Positions 1 to 9,723 of a stretch of DNA of 64,000 nt are shown here, one piece after another. Numbering within the stretch: the stretch's first letter is position 1; each line of letters begins with the position of its first letter. Origin of the DNA: Anaspis maculata (taxonomy: Eukaryota; Arthropoda; Insecta; Coleoptera; Scraptiidae). Under the pieces are notes generated by a model, which was not told the DNA's origin, searched no databases, and was given only the letters and a program-made list of their open reading frames with translations. The stretch is taken from the NCBI GenBank assembly GCA_949128115.1, contig OX421965.1, positions 32,173,681-32,237,680 of the forward strand, in the 5' to 3' direction. The translations under genes and the position numbers were made by a program.

Positions 1-453
1 ATGCTCAATAAAGTACTGAATGGTATTGAGGGCTTGGGCTATTTCCCATGTAGTGATAATGATGCCATAATAGATCCCTTAGAAGCTTTAGATAATTCTA
101 TAATGATTTTTGACGACGTGGCTTGCGATAAACAGGATAAAATAAGAGCATACTTTTCAATGGGACGACATAAGAATGTGGATTCGTTTTACCTCTGTCA
201 AACATATACTCGCATTCCAAAACATTTGATACGTGATAATGCAAATTTTATCGTCTTATTCAAACAAGATGACATCAATCTCAAGCATGCATATGATGAA
301 CATGTGAATTCTGATATGACTTTTGAAAAGTTCAAAGAAATATGTAGAGAATGCTGGAAACAGAAATATGGATTTATAGTTATCGCCAAAGATGAGGATC
401 TTGTGAATGGTCGCTATCGTCGTGGATTTGATGAACATATAATAACAAATTGA
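1..453 (+). CDS. Polinton packaging ATPase (FtsK/HerA-like), C-terminal part
   Basis: Predicted DNA-packaging ATPase of the A32/FtsK-HerA type, which in this element class powers loading of DNA into capsids. The visible 150 residues begin after the P-loop. A Walker B strand with paired aspartates (IMIFDD) lies at residues 34-39. It is followed by YFSMGRH (51-57), IPKHLIRDN (72-80) and FKQDDINLKHAY (87-98), blocks I recognise as typical of Maverick ATPases. The Walker A motif is missing, so the gene is cut by the window start and the ATG at base 1 is probably internal. The stop is TGA at 451. The next ORF starts about 90 bases downstream on the same strand. Confidence 0.82.
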   Translation: MLNKVLNGIEGLGYFPCSDNDAIIDPLEALDNSIMIFDDVACDKQDKIRAYFSMGRHKNVDSFYLCQTYTRIPKHLIRDNANFIVLFKQDDINLKHAYDEHVNSDMTFEKFKEICRECWKQKYGFIVIAKDEDLVNGRYRRGFDEHIITN

Positions 454-544
454 AAAAAATTGAGAAGGGAAAAAAGAGAAAATTTCACCTATATATTCTA
501 TTTTTATGAGTAGGACATGATAGTTCACACCAAGTCTCATCAGG

Positions 545-1576
545 ATGAAGGTCGATAAGAATAATACCTTGAAGAGACGTATAATTGAAGCTAGGAAAAA
601 TGTTCGAAAGAAGTATTTATCATTGAAATTGAATCGTATGGTGGAAGATGATGAATTGAAGAAAGTAATGAAACCAGTAGTGGATCCTCTACAAGAAATT
701 TCCAAGAAAGTTTCCACTGCTGTCACAGCAATTCCACCTCTCACAACAACACATGCTACTACACCATTATCTCGATCGATTCAAGTTCAAAAAATATATT
801 CTACAACACCAGCACCACCACCACCTCCTCCACCACTACCTACCTCATCGATCTCTACCCCCTTTCAAATTATTTCTTCCACTCCAAGATCATCAAGCTC
901 ATCTGTTAGAAAAAGTGATGATAATAATGATGATAATACATATGATGCCGATGATGGTGATGATAATGACATTAGTGAAATTGGTGCAACAGCTCTGCCC
1001 ATCGATCGTGACATTTCTTTCACAGATGACACACCTCTGATTGATCAGCTTAAAAATTTGTTCAAATCTGGAAGCGATGAGCTAGATACAACATATGGAC
1101 CACATGTTGAAGGAAAGAATTTGATGATGGGGTTGACACCCGTGAGCATAAGTGGAAGTACATCAAATATTTCTATTAGGGGTCAGTTGTTTACTGCCAC
1201 TCCGGGTTTATACGAGTTGATATTCTTGAAGCACCCCAAGAATTATACAAATCTCGATTCAAGAGCATATAAAAAAATACTGAATCTAACGAACATTGCC
1301 AGACTTGACTTTTCTCCAAGGAAGCGAATAGTTGGAAATAGAGGTTATAAATATACGAACATAATCAAATCTCTGCTGGGCTATAAAGGTGGTTCTGGGA
1401 TGGAATATCTCCAGTATAATGAAAAACCTATCGAATATAAATATTATGACAACTTAGATGAGCTCGTAGATAGACTAGTTTTGTTACATGGTTCTATGAA
1501 ATCTGGTAATCGATCATGCATGAACGAAATCATTTCTCTAGAGGAGGAGCTACGTGAATCTGGTATAATATATTAA
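545..1576 (+). CDS. Polinton-associated hypothetical protein with poly-Pro and acidic linkers
   Basis: 343 residues, function unknown. The N-terminus is basic (residues 1-45). A proline run follows at about 89-99, then a Ser-rich stretch (111-120) and an Asp/Asn-rich acidic linker (124-143). The C-terminal half looks like a folded domain, with the block GLYELIF at 221-227, then NYTNLDSRAYKKIL and GNRGYKYTNIIK. I associate this block with hypothetical proteins encoded near integrases in arthropod Maverick elements; that is a memory of a pattern, not a search. It lies between the ATPase and the fibre-like ORF, so a structural or virion-maturation role is possible but unproven. The proline- and Asp-rich linkers come from CCA/CCT and GAT repeats in the DNA. 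Confidence 0.7.
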   Translation: MKVDKNNTLKRRIIEARKNVRKKYLSLKLNRMVEDDELKKVMKPVVDPLQEISKKVSTAVTAIPPLTTTHATTPLSRSIQVQKIYSTTPAPPPPPPPLPTSSISTPFQIISSTPRSSSSSVRKSDDNNDDNTYDADDGDDNDISEIGATALPIDRDISFTDDTPLIDQLKNLFKSGSDELDTTYGPHVEGKNLMMGLTPVSISGSTSNISIRGQLFTATPGLYELIFLKHPKNYTNLDSRAYKKILNLTNIARLDFSPRKRIVGNRGYKYTNIIKSLLGYKGGSGMEYLQYNEKPIEYKYYDNLDELVDRLVLLHGSMKSGNRSCMNEIISLEEELRESGIIY

Positions 1577-1608
1577 CATAGAAAGTAACTTTCTCCAGTA
1601 GTTTTGCA

Positions 1609-1923
1609 ATGTCTATCGATAAGTTTGGACGTTCATCCACGACACCTACATCATCATCACTATCACGCACTAAATCTCGACAATATTTCAAACTAACAGA
1701 AGATAATAATATTGATTGGGAGAATCGACGCTTGACCAATGTGAAATACCCCAAAGATGAGAATGATTGTGTCACTAATAAATTTTTAAATGATAAATTA
1801 GAATTATTTCTCAAAGAAATACAAAGAATGATAGATGCAAGACTCGATATTATTTGGACATCGATGGAAAATATTCATATTTCGAATAGTAAATTAGTTG
1901 CATCACCATCAGGGAAGAAATAA
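1609..1923 (+). CDS. Short fibre-like protein of the Polinton
   Basis: 104 residues. The N-terminus is Ser/Thr-rich and starts MSIDKFGRSS. A central block ENRRLTNVKYPKDENDCVTN (residues 38-57) matches the general pattern R-L-x-N-V-x-x-P-x-x-x-x-D-A-V-x-K seen in tail-fibre and trimeric-stalk proteins of phages and in small Polinton ORFs. The C-terminus looks helical. It starts 33 bases after the preceding ORF and stops at TAA 1921. A role as a virion surface or attachment protein is inferred from that motif alone. Its small size is usual for such ORFs as I know them. Confidence 0.62.
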   Translation: MSIDKFGRSSTTPTSSSLSRTKSRQYFKLTEDNNIDWENRRLTNVKYPKDENDCVTNKFLNDKLELFLKEIQRMIDARLDIIWTSMENIHISNSKLVASPSGKK

Positions 1924-1965
1924 TGGAATGGTGTAAAATGAATGCGGTGATGCGGTCGATGACCT

Positions 1966-2991
1966 ATGTACCATCTGTTGAAGTTTTCGACATGTTTGAA
2001 CCTGTTTAAAATCCTGATAATTACTGTAATTCTCATCATCATCATCATGCTTGCTATAACACCGGCGAAAGAGCAGGTAGTAAATGAACTTTTCAAACCT
2101 GCAATCAAAAAGTTTAAACGACGTCGTACAATCATAAAAGGTCTTGATGATTTATGGCAAGCAGATTTAGCTGAATTCGGTAATTATGCGAAGGAAAATA
2201 AAGGTTATAAATATGTTTTTGTGGTAATTGATTGTTTTTCAAAGTTTCTATGGACAAGAGCTTTGAAAACTACATCAGCATCAGAAGTAGCGTTGGCTAT
2301 GGAGGATATGCTGAGACATTCAGGTGGTAGAGTTCCAAAGAATTTACAAACAGATCAGGGAACTGAATTTTTCAATTCAAAGTTCTCGGCCGTGATGAAA
2401 AAATTTAAAATCAATCATTACAATACTTACAGCATAATCAAGGCCTCGATGGCAGAGCGTGTCATAAGAACTTTGAAAATGAAGCTTTATAAACTTTTCA
2501 CTTTACATGGGTCCAACAAATGGATTGATGGACTGCTGGAAGGTGTTGTAGGTGAATATAATGATACAAAACATTCTACAACAAAATTAAAACCAAGTGA
2601 GATTTCTGTTCGGAATCAAGCTCAAGTGCTTCGGGATACATATACTCATCTAAAAATATTTGGAAAAACCAAATTCAAGCTTGGTGATGTTGTGCGTATA
2701 AGTAAATGTAAATTTCTGTTTGAGAAGGGGTATACACCGAACTGGACAACAGAATTGTTTAAAATCTCAAAGGTGAATTCTTCCACCACCCCACCCACTT
2801 ATATGTTGGATGATCTTAAAGGTGATCCAATCAAAGGATGTTTCTATGAATCGGAATTGCAACGAACAAAGCAGCCTGATATTTATTTGGTGGAGAAAAT
2901 ACTACGAAGATCTGGATCTAAATTGTACGTTAAATGGTTAGGAATGTCTGGAGCGAACAATAGTTGGATTAGATCGGATAATATTGTTTGA
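1966..2991 (+). CDS. Polinton DDE integrase with C-terminal chromodomain
   Basis: Retroviral-type (rve) integrase that would insert the element into host DNA. The catalytic triad is visible: D67 in LWQADL, D130 in LQTDQGTEF and E164 in MAERVIRTLK. An SH3-like basic region follows, with FKLGDVVRISK. A chromodomain covers about residues 305-341 (IYLVEKILRR, then LYVKWLG and NSWI). The listed start adds a 27-residue hydrophobic leader encoded partly by an ATC repeat. The ATG at 2047 is a likely alternative start, because homologous-looking sequence begins only at about residue 39. No zinc-binding HHCC domain is visible. It lies near the right end of the element, as expected for this class. Confidence 0.88.
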   Translation: MYHLLKFSTCLNLFKILIITVILIIIIMLAITPAKEQVVNELFKPAIKKFKRRRTIIKGLDDLWQADLAEFGNYAKENKGYKYVFVVIDCFSKFLWTRALKTTSASEVALAMEDMLRHSGGRVPKNLQTDQGTEFFNSKFSAVMKKFKINHYNTYSIIKASMAERVIRTLKMKLYKLFTLHGSNKWIDGLLEGVVGEYNDTKHSTTKLKPSEISVRNQAQVLRDTYTHLKIFGKTKFKLGDVVRISKCKFLFEKGYTPNWTTELFKISKVNSSTTPPTYMLDDLKGDPIKGCFYESELQRTKQPDIYLVEKILRRSGSKLYVKWLGMSGANNSWIRSDNIV

Positions 2992-3003
2992 GCTCTCTAG
3001 TCG

Positions 3004-3801
3004 TTGATGAACCATCATTTAATCAACATCGAGTATCGTGTGTGTTTGCGTGAAGTATCAAAAATGGAAAATTTGATGCAAGCGGATGATGTTATAGAAA
3101 GAGATCCTTGGACATTTGTTGATAATTTGATGGCTAAATATGACGCTGACATTCAGTTGGAGAGTGATTTACTATATCACACAGTTTTAAATGGTAACTT
3201 TCTGAGAGTATCCATAGGACTCAGTCCTGCTAGAGATTTCGCCCCTACTATCCATGTGACAACACCATCTGATTCAAGTTATATATCATTTATAAGAGAA
3301 GAGTGGTGTGACTTTATAAAAAGTGTCGGAATAGAATTATCTGAGGTTTCATCATCACCACCATCATTATCGCCGTCATCATCATCATCATCATCATCGA
3401 CTTCACCATTGTATTCAAGACCATCAACATTATCGGGGGATGTGCTGATTTTCGAAAACTTCTCCATCAAATTTGATGCTGATGGTAGAGCAAGATATAT
3501 ACATGGGAGAGGACAGACACTATATTTGAATGATGACATCGTTAATGAAATTCATCGTATCAAAAATCTAGTTAAATATAGGATGGAAATGTTGGAAGTG
3601 ATTGACTTTCCAAATTTCTATAAAAATGTATTGTCAACTGTTCATTTAATGTTAAAAGAATATCCCCTTAATACATCACCATATGGGATGATTAAACATA
3701 TTCTGTGTAATATTAAACATTTAGCACATATTTCCTGTATGTTAGAGTGTACTGAGCTTCATTATAATAAAATTTTAGATGATCTTAATAGATATAAGTG
3801 A
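3004..3801 (+). CDS. Ser-rich hypothetical protein, last ORF of the Polinton
   Basis: 265 residues from the first ATG. The ATG at 3064 (MENLMQADDV) is an equally likely start and would give 245 residues. The middle holds a Ser/Pro tract (about residues 116-146) encoded by a (TCA)n microsatellite at 3346-3408. A second ordered region contains IHGRGQTLYLNDD and a helical C-terminus. No recognisable catalytic motif or membrane segment. It begins 12 bases after the integrase stop on the same strand and is followed by AATAAA at 3826, so it is probably the last gene of the element. Function not recognised. Confidence 0.6.
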   Translation: MMNHHLINIEYRVCLREVSKMENLMQADDVIERDPWTFVDNLMAKYDADIQLESDLLYHTVLNGNFLRVSIGLSPARDFAPTIHVTTPSDSSYISFIREEWCDFIKSVGIELSEVSSSPPSLSPSSSSSSSSTSPLYSRPSTLSGDVLIFENFSIKFDADGRARYIHGRGQTLYLNDDIVNEIHRIKNLVKYRMEMLEVIDFPNFYKNVLSTVHLMLKEYPLNTSPYGMIKHILCNIKHLAHISCMLECTELHYNKILDDLNRYK

Positions 3802-3825
3802 GCTTTATTATATGTATGATTATGC

Positions 3826-3831
3826 AATAAA
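3826..3831 (+). terminator. AATAAA polyadenylation signal after last Polinton ORF
   Basis: AATAAA lies 25 bases past the stop of the last Polinton ORF, and a T-rich run follows at 3850-3862. Consistent with a 3' end shared by the downstream genes. Confidence 0.5.
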
Positions 3832-4547
3832 CAGGTATTAACAAAATATTTTTTTTTTCTTTTACAACACCCCATTAGTTATGATCACAACCACTTTAAA
3901 AAAAATATACAGTTCAATCACATTGCTCAATTAAAATAATTATTGATTATAACCAATCATTATAGCATTTTTCGATATTTCACATCAGTAGGTCATTAGA
4001 TTTATATATATTATCAATCAGTAATAAGAATCAATTATTATAATGTCAAATATTGACATATCTTCCCCTCCCCTTTATTCCGCACATGCGCGGTTGAGAC
4101 CCTCCTCTTAATGTGCTTGAAGGAACCATCTCTATCTACTAATGAAGTATATGTCAGAGAATTAGGGCAAGGTTCAAGGTCATAATTCTAATGTTTTCAT
4201 GCATCATTATCACTTCAATATATTTAGTATTGACCTACGATATAGCATCGAGATATTTCGGTCACATGTTAGTCATGGATGACTTGTGATTGACGATAAG
4301 GCATAAGGCATAGGTTTATTATACATATATAGGTATATAACTAACAGATGTTTGAGATAATTTGATCTAGATACGAGTATTACGAGTATTAATTTCAAGT
4401 CCCGCCGATGACAATGAATAGTAACTATCACAAAACGTAATACTTCGAACACCTTACCCACTTCTGAGTTATGTTATGATGAATTATGATACTTCACAGG
4501 CATAGACGTAAGTAATTAGGTACTTATAAAGATACCTATCTATAGTA
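3832..4547. other. AT-rich stretch, Polinton terminus expected here
   Basis: No ORF of note. It should contain the right terminal repeat of the Polinton, but with only one end in the window the repeat cannot be recognised. ATTACGAGTATT-type short direct repeats occur at about 4376-4392. Confidence 0.4.
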
Positions 4548-5584
4548 CACACATCAAAAGAATCTAGGGGACAAGCAAATTCATACAATTTCTGAAATCA
4601 TCATAACTTTTGATTTCCGTAAGCGATTTCATATCGATTTTCAGTGTTCGATTGCCCACTTTTTCGTTTTCATGCTTTGATCACGTCAAATACGAACAGT
4701 GTTTCATAAGGTTGCTACAGGGTGATCAATCGAACAGTGTAAAATAGCCGAAAGTTCAGTACGAGCGCGATTTCCCAAAAAAAATATTTTATGTATTCCA
4801 ATAGCACAGTTATGAATATCGGTGTTTTAGCTTCAGTACCGCTTTTGAATTTTGAAAATCGAAGGTGAATTGCCAAAGATATTGATCATTTTGTGCCGCC
4901 GCCGCCGTGTTGAATTTCCAAGAAAAAAGAAAGTGGTCCGATTTCATTGAAACTTAGAACACACTCATGTCTGGTTCAAGTAATTGGAATTTCAAGGTCA
5001 AATGTCACTTTCGATCACTTTTGAGCCGCTATATTGAACTTTTAACATAAATGATTCAATTTGAATGAAACTTGAAACACACTAAAATCGAATCATTTAC
5101 ATAAAAGTTTAATGTGGCGGCTTGGAAGTGACCAAGAAAGACATTTGACCTTGAAATTCCAATTACTGAAACCAGACATACATGTGATCCAAGTTTCAAT
5201 GAAATCGGATCACTTCTTGGGAGTTCAACATGGCGGCATAAAATGATCAATATCTTTGGCAATTTAGTTTCGATTTTCAAAATTCAAAAACGTCACTGAA
5301 GCTGGAATACCAGTCTTCATAACTGTGCTATTGAAATGCATAAAAATGTGTTCTTGGGAAATCGCGCTCGTACTGAACTTTCGGCAATTTTACACTGTTT
5401 CATTGATCACCCTGTAGAAACTTTATAAAACATTGTTCGTATTCGACGTGATCAAAACATGAAAACGAAGGATTGAGCTATCGAACACTGAAAACAGACA
5501 TAAAATCGCTGACGGCAGTCAAAAGTTATGATGATTTTAGAAATCGTCTGAATTTGCTTGTCCCCTAGATTCTTTTGATGTGTG
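4548..5584. repeat. Fold-back element, ~1.04 kb palindrome, TA-flanked
   Basis: The left arm starts CACACATCAAAAGAATCTAG at 4548 and the right arm ends with its reverse complement at 5584, each bounded by TA (4546-4547 and 5585-5586). The arms mirror each other almost to the centre (~5066) with moderate divergence. TACAGGGTG lies at 4716 and CACCCTGTA ends at 5416, both 170 bases from the outer TA. There is no transposase ORF, and short ORFs within it are palindrome artefacts. Best described as a non-autonomous TA-target fold-back or MITE. Confidence 0.85.
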
Positions 5585-5870
5585 TAAATAGAGTTCGATA
5601 AGTAATTATTCAAGAATTTCGAAGACTAACAACAATGTCGGCAATCGAAAATGAGATCAAAAGTTCATTTTCGAATCCAGTTTTTGGTCAATCAGAATGG
5701 TTTATACCTAAAAATCTGGCGAAACCTTTGGATTAGAACCTTCAATCGGGAATGCTCTCTAATCTTGACTTTAGAAGTAGAGTAAAATTTGAGCCATCCA
5801 AAAATCCTAACAAAGTACTACCTGTTTCTGCGGTGTTTCCAAACTTTTATGCTAATTTGTGTTATCACAG

Positions 5871-8551
5871 GTCTGGGGTATGAAGCCGCCCTGGACTTTG
5901 CGAAAAGGGGAGCGCGCGTCATCCTGGCCTGCAGGAACGCCTCCAGAGCCAACGCAGCCAAGGAAAACATCATCGAGGAAACCGAAAATCCGAACGTCAT
6001 CGTCAAACTGGTCGACATGGAGTCCTTCGAATCGGTTCGGAAATTCGCCAAAGACGTGAACGAAACGGAAGAGCGTCTCGACATCCTGGTAAACAACGCC
6101 GGCTTGGGCGGCCTTGGGAATGCCAAGACCAAAGACGGTCTGCTCACCGTGATGCAAGTCAATTACTTTTCGCCGTTTCTCCTCACCATCTTGCTTCTAG
6201 GTAAAAGAGAAACTCTAATGACGTTTCCTCGGGTTGTTTGAAATTCATTCGCGGTACTTATTGTTTTATGCGTAATCGATTTTGTCGCTTTGCTCACGAC
6301 GGCTTTTCTTCGGATCGGAGTGGCGTGCCAATCGGAAAAAGTTTCGTTTTGCCCATTTATATTTATAGTATTTTAAAATGCTTGTTCAACACCTCGTCGC
6401 TCAGATCTAATCGCTCTAATTTCAAGCCCAAAGAATTCAGAAGTCTTTACTTACTTGACGGTTTTATCACCGTGCAAGTAATTATCACACGGCACCAATT
6501 AAATTTATGACAACAGAACCATCAAGTTTGCAATTATACTGAAACAGAGCAATACCTCGGTCTTAAACATCCTTTAGAGCTCTAATTCATAATAAGGTCT
6601 AGTTTAAGGTTCAGTCTTAACTCCTAGATCTAATTGAAACGAGAAGTAACCTCTAAAGAAATTTGCACAAAAACGGTTCCCTTTGGCAATCCTTAGTTCC
6701 ATTAAGTCTTGAGCTCCTTCAAAGTGCTCACAAGCTCCTCCAGAGGACCCCTGAGTCCTTCCAGGGTTTTTCTGGTCCGAGTTCCCTTAGAAGAGTTCAC
6801 CCTAAGATCCTGTAACTTGCATAACGCCAAAAAAATCCGCAGCGGTTCACCCTCCATAATGGAACCACAGTTGTTACAATAAGCACTAAACATGTCGATG
6901 TTTCAACACTCAAGAGTTCGATTACCGATGCAAAAACGCACTTTCCATTTTTCCGAGACGCAAATAGCTGGTCAAAATATGTATACCTACCTACCTACTC
7001 AGTACTCACCGCCAATTTCTCTGCTTTTTTTTCGATTTTACACATTTTTCTCCTCGAATTTCCTCATATTTTTCTCGAATATCGCCCGAAATTTCCAGTG
7101 ATTTTTTCCGAAATGAACACCAGTTTCCTCAAGCGGTACCCTTTCATGATTCAATTCAAAGTCAATATTGTAATGAAATATGTTCACGTTTTGCAGATAT
7201 CATGAAGAGAACAAACGGACGCAGGCGGATCATCAATGTGGCATCCGTTGCCGCCAGATTCTCAATTATGTTCGACCCCAAAGAGTTGAATGTGTCTCCC
7301 GAGAAACGACCGTTGCCCGATATGGTCCTCTACGGGAGATCGAAGCTTTGCAATATTTTATTCACGATGGCTCTGGCGAAAAAACTGGAAGGTACCGGAA
7401 TCACGACGTACTCTGCCCATCCCGGGCTTGTGATCACCGATTTCTTCAGGAACATGAACGTGATCAAGCAGTTCTTCACGCGGTTGGCCGTGTCTTTGTT
7501 TTTTAAGGTGAGAAATGAAAGGTTTCAAGATGAACGATACAGATTTTCCAGAGTGTAAGATCGTAAATATCCAGTAGAAACTTTGCAAAAATGCTGTTGA
7601 AAATGGTGTACTGAAGAGGTCACTCCTTACGAAAATACCATTGCAAAAATTGTATCTCCATAATTGGGCTTGCGGAATGCGATTTAGTTGGGAACGCAAC
7701 AACACATCAATTTAAAAATGCTGTTGAAAAAGGTGTACTGAAGAGGTCACTCCTTACGAAAATACCATTGCAAAAATTGTATCTTCATAATTGGGCTTGC
7801 GGAATGCGATTTAGTTGGGAACGCAACAACACATCAATTTATCTTTTCCTTGCATAGAAGAAAAAATAACATTTTGTTTAACCCCTGCCAAAGAATTTTT
7901 TTCAAGTATGAAACGGGCACGACAACAATTTTTATAAGAATATTTCAAAAGATCCGTAAGCTTCTTTTGTGACACATGACGATACTCAATGATCGTTTTG
8001 TGGTAGTTCTTGTATCTTAAAAATTTGGAAGACGCCCATTGGCCCCCTTAAGAGACAAAATGTTGAGTGCTGCGGGCCAAATCGCTTGTTTTTGTATAAA
8101 GTACGCCCATGCAAAATGTTGTTACTCTACTCCAAAATGCGATATCATTTTGCGTACCGCTTCCACTAAATAAAATTATTCATATTGTATCACACAAACT
8201 TTGCATTGATGATTGTAATAATTGGATTAAATTCATAATAACTTGTATTCGCTAAACAGCTCTTAGACATTGACCTTTTCATTTGTATTGATTCTATTAT
8301 CTTTATAAGTGTTTCCAATGGCTGACTCTTTTTTTGTCTTATTTTTTTTCTAGAGCACGCTGGAGGGGACCCAAACTATTATCTACGTAGCTGTTCAGAA
8401 AGGCATCGAGTATCAGAATGGAGGACATTTCTCGGATTGTTCATACACAAGATATAGAACAGCTAGTCGTCCGGGTTTACCCGAAAAAACTTGGGAAATT
8501 ACCGAAGAGTTCATCAAGTTCCTGCCAGAAGAAAGAAAACTGATACCGTAA
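5871..8551 (+). CDS. Retinol dehydrogenase-like short-chain dehydrogenase/reductase, three 3' exons
   Basis: NAD(P)-dependent SDR of the RDH11-14 type, expected to oxidise or reduce retinoid- or steroid-like substrates at the ER or other membranes. Exons: 5871-6200 (acceptor TTATCACAG, donor GTAAAA), 7197-7507 (TTTTGCAG, GTGAGA) and 8354-8551 (TTTTCTAG, stop TAA). Phases fit (1, 0), giving about 278 residues. Visible motifs: GLGYEAALDFAKRGARVI (end of the Rossmann turn), RN after the second strand, LVNNAG, IINVASVA with the catalytic Ser position, YGRSK (catalytic YxxxK), SAHPGLVITDF, and the C-terminal FIKFLP region. The N-terminal TGxxxG exon is absent between 3.8 and 5.87 kb, so it lies upstream of the window or is lost. 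The exons are clearly richer in GC than their surroundings. Confidence 0.92.
6201..7196 (+). other. SDR intron (996 bp)
   Basis: GT-AG intron between SDR exons. It contains a minus-strand open stretch at 6702-6893 (63 residues, start MFSAYCNNCG, C-terminus rich in Leu/Glu) that I do not recognise. That stretch is CT-rich on the plus strand and may be a decayed repeat. No clear TE boundary is visible. Confidence 0.8.
7508..8353 (+). other. SDR intron (846 bp)
   Basis: GT-AG intron. Its first third is a two-copy tandem duplication (7587-7841). The remainder is plain AT-rich sequence ending in a polypyrimidine tract before TTTTCTAG. Confidence 0.85.
7587..7841. repeat. 127-bp tandem duplication inside SDR intron
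   Basis: Two consecutive copies with period 127 (ATGCTG at 7591 and again at 7718). They differ at only a few positions (for example AAAATGG against AAAAAGG, and TCTCCAT against TCTTCAT), so the duplication is recent relative to most repeats here. Confidence 0.9.
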
Positions 8552-8780
8552 AATAGTCTCGTGATAGTAGACTTTGAAAATGCCTGTTAAATAATTGTTG
8601 TCTTTGTTTCTTTGTACCTGTTCTGTATTTTTGAACTAATTAAAATAAGTACTATTGTAAATTGTATTTCCAAGTTCCACCGTTCAATGTTTCACTCTAT
8701 GCCTATACATAGAAAGTGCCTCCAGTGACTCCTATTCGTTCAGCACTGACTTAAACACAAAGTCAACTTTCGTTTTAATG

Positions 8781-9278
8781 CAGGGGCGGACTGGCCAAGG
8801 CCGCTAGGCCGCAATCCCGGCCTAGATTTTTTGCGAAGGGGCCCTAAAACTTCGGTTGATCAGGGACCCCCGCAGACCAAAAGTAACTAATTGGGTTGAA
8901 AACATACAAAAAAAGAGCGAAATCAAAATGGGCCCTGATGCCTCCTTCCTGTTATTTTTTTTAATAAATGGCAGTGATATTATAGCGCGATAGATGTAGT
9001 TCAGTAGTAAGAATTTACAGTTTGTGACAATTGATATGGTTACAGTATAAGTAGTTGCGCTTTTAAGCTGCTGAGTTCCTAGAAGATGTTTGAATTTTTT
9101 TTATCAGGCCACCAGGTAGATAGGTTTTACCAGGTGATTACTAATTCTTTTACCAATAATAATAATTCCAACTTGATTTTAAAAAAAAAAATTGTAGCCT
9201 GTGACCCCCGTCCACGTTACAGGGGGGTCTTTCAAATCACACCAGCGGCCTAACTTTTATAACCCCAGTCCGCCCCTG
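8781..9278. mobile_element. hAT-like MITE, 498 bp
   Basis: The terminal inverted repeat is CAGGGGCGGACTGG at 8781 and its complement CCAGTCCGCCCCTG ending at 9278. Flanks are an 8-bp target duplication, TTTTAATG (8773-8780) and TTTCAATG (9279-9286), with one mismatch. The CAGGGGCGG terminus and 8-bp duplication are the hAT signature. No transposase ORF, so non-autonomous. Confidence 0.85.
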
Positions 9279-9394
9279 TTTCAATGGAATCTTTTTCTCA
9301 TTGACAAATGACAAGAGCTTTGTCTGAAATTCCGTGCTTGTAACTTCAACTGTTGGTTATCTACTTAATTTCAATATTTATATTTTTTCAAGTT

Positions 9395-9580
9395 CACTTC
9401 TTTCTTATCGGCTTTTCTCCGGCCATAGGAGCTCGCCTTTATCCATTATTAATTTTTTTTTATACTGCTGAAAATACTGTAAGACGACATAACACCCAGA
9501 CTTACATTACCGGGAATCGAACCCAGAGCTACACTTTGCCGAGCAGGTGCACCTCCCACTCGACTAGTGGGGCGTTATTT
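9395..9580 (-). mobile_element. tRNA-derived SINE, minus strand
   Basis: Read on the minus strand, a promoter B box GGTTCGATTCC (complement of 9513-9523) follows an A-box-like GTCGAGTGG region (complement of about 9557-9570) at the expected spacing. The tail includes an A-run (complement of 9451-9459) and a TAAAGGC segment near 9433. The unit at 51165-51345 shares the B box and the conserved tail strings, suggesting one SINE family. Not a functional tRNA: no clean acceptor or anticodon arms. Confidence 0.6.
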
Positions 9581-9723
9581 CCAATATCATCAATCATCAT
9601 CATTCGTCATGGCTGCAATTATTATAATTATACTACCTGTAACCTAAGTGATTGTAAAGATGGATGGATAGATCATTCAAAATGAAGCTGACTTGACCAT
9701 GAAAGAATTCTCAATATATTCTC

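Larger units (their letters stand above)
1..3831 (+). mobile_element. Maverick/Polinton element, partial (one end)
   Basis: Five same-strand ORFs lie in tight succession: packaging ATPase, hypothetical, fibre-like protein, integrase with chromodomain, Ser-rich hypothetical. An ATPase of the FtsK/HerA-like packaging type beside a retroviral-type integrase is the hallmark combination of Maverick/Polinton (adintovirus-like) elements. Protein-primed DNA polymerase, capsid and protease genes are not in the window and should lie upstream of base 1. All five frames are open apart from the window edge, so the copy may be fairly young. An AATAAA polyadenylation signal at 3826-3831 follows the last ORF. 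I could not fix the terminal inverted repeat. The right terminus should fall between 3831 and the fold-back at 4548. Confidence 0.85.

Noticed and set aside
256..744. Long minus-strand ORF (162 aa)
   Set aside because: Antisense shadow of the Polinton ATPase and its downstream ORF; no motif.
5818..6162. Two minus-strand ORFs of 101-114 aa
   Set aside because: Antisense shadows of SDR exon 5871-6200, whose sense frame has clear SDR motifs and splice sites.
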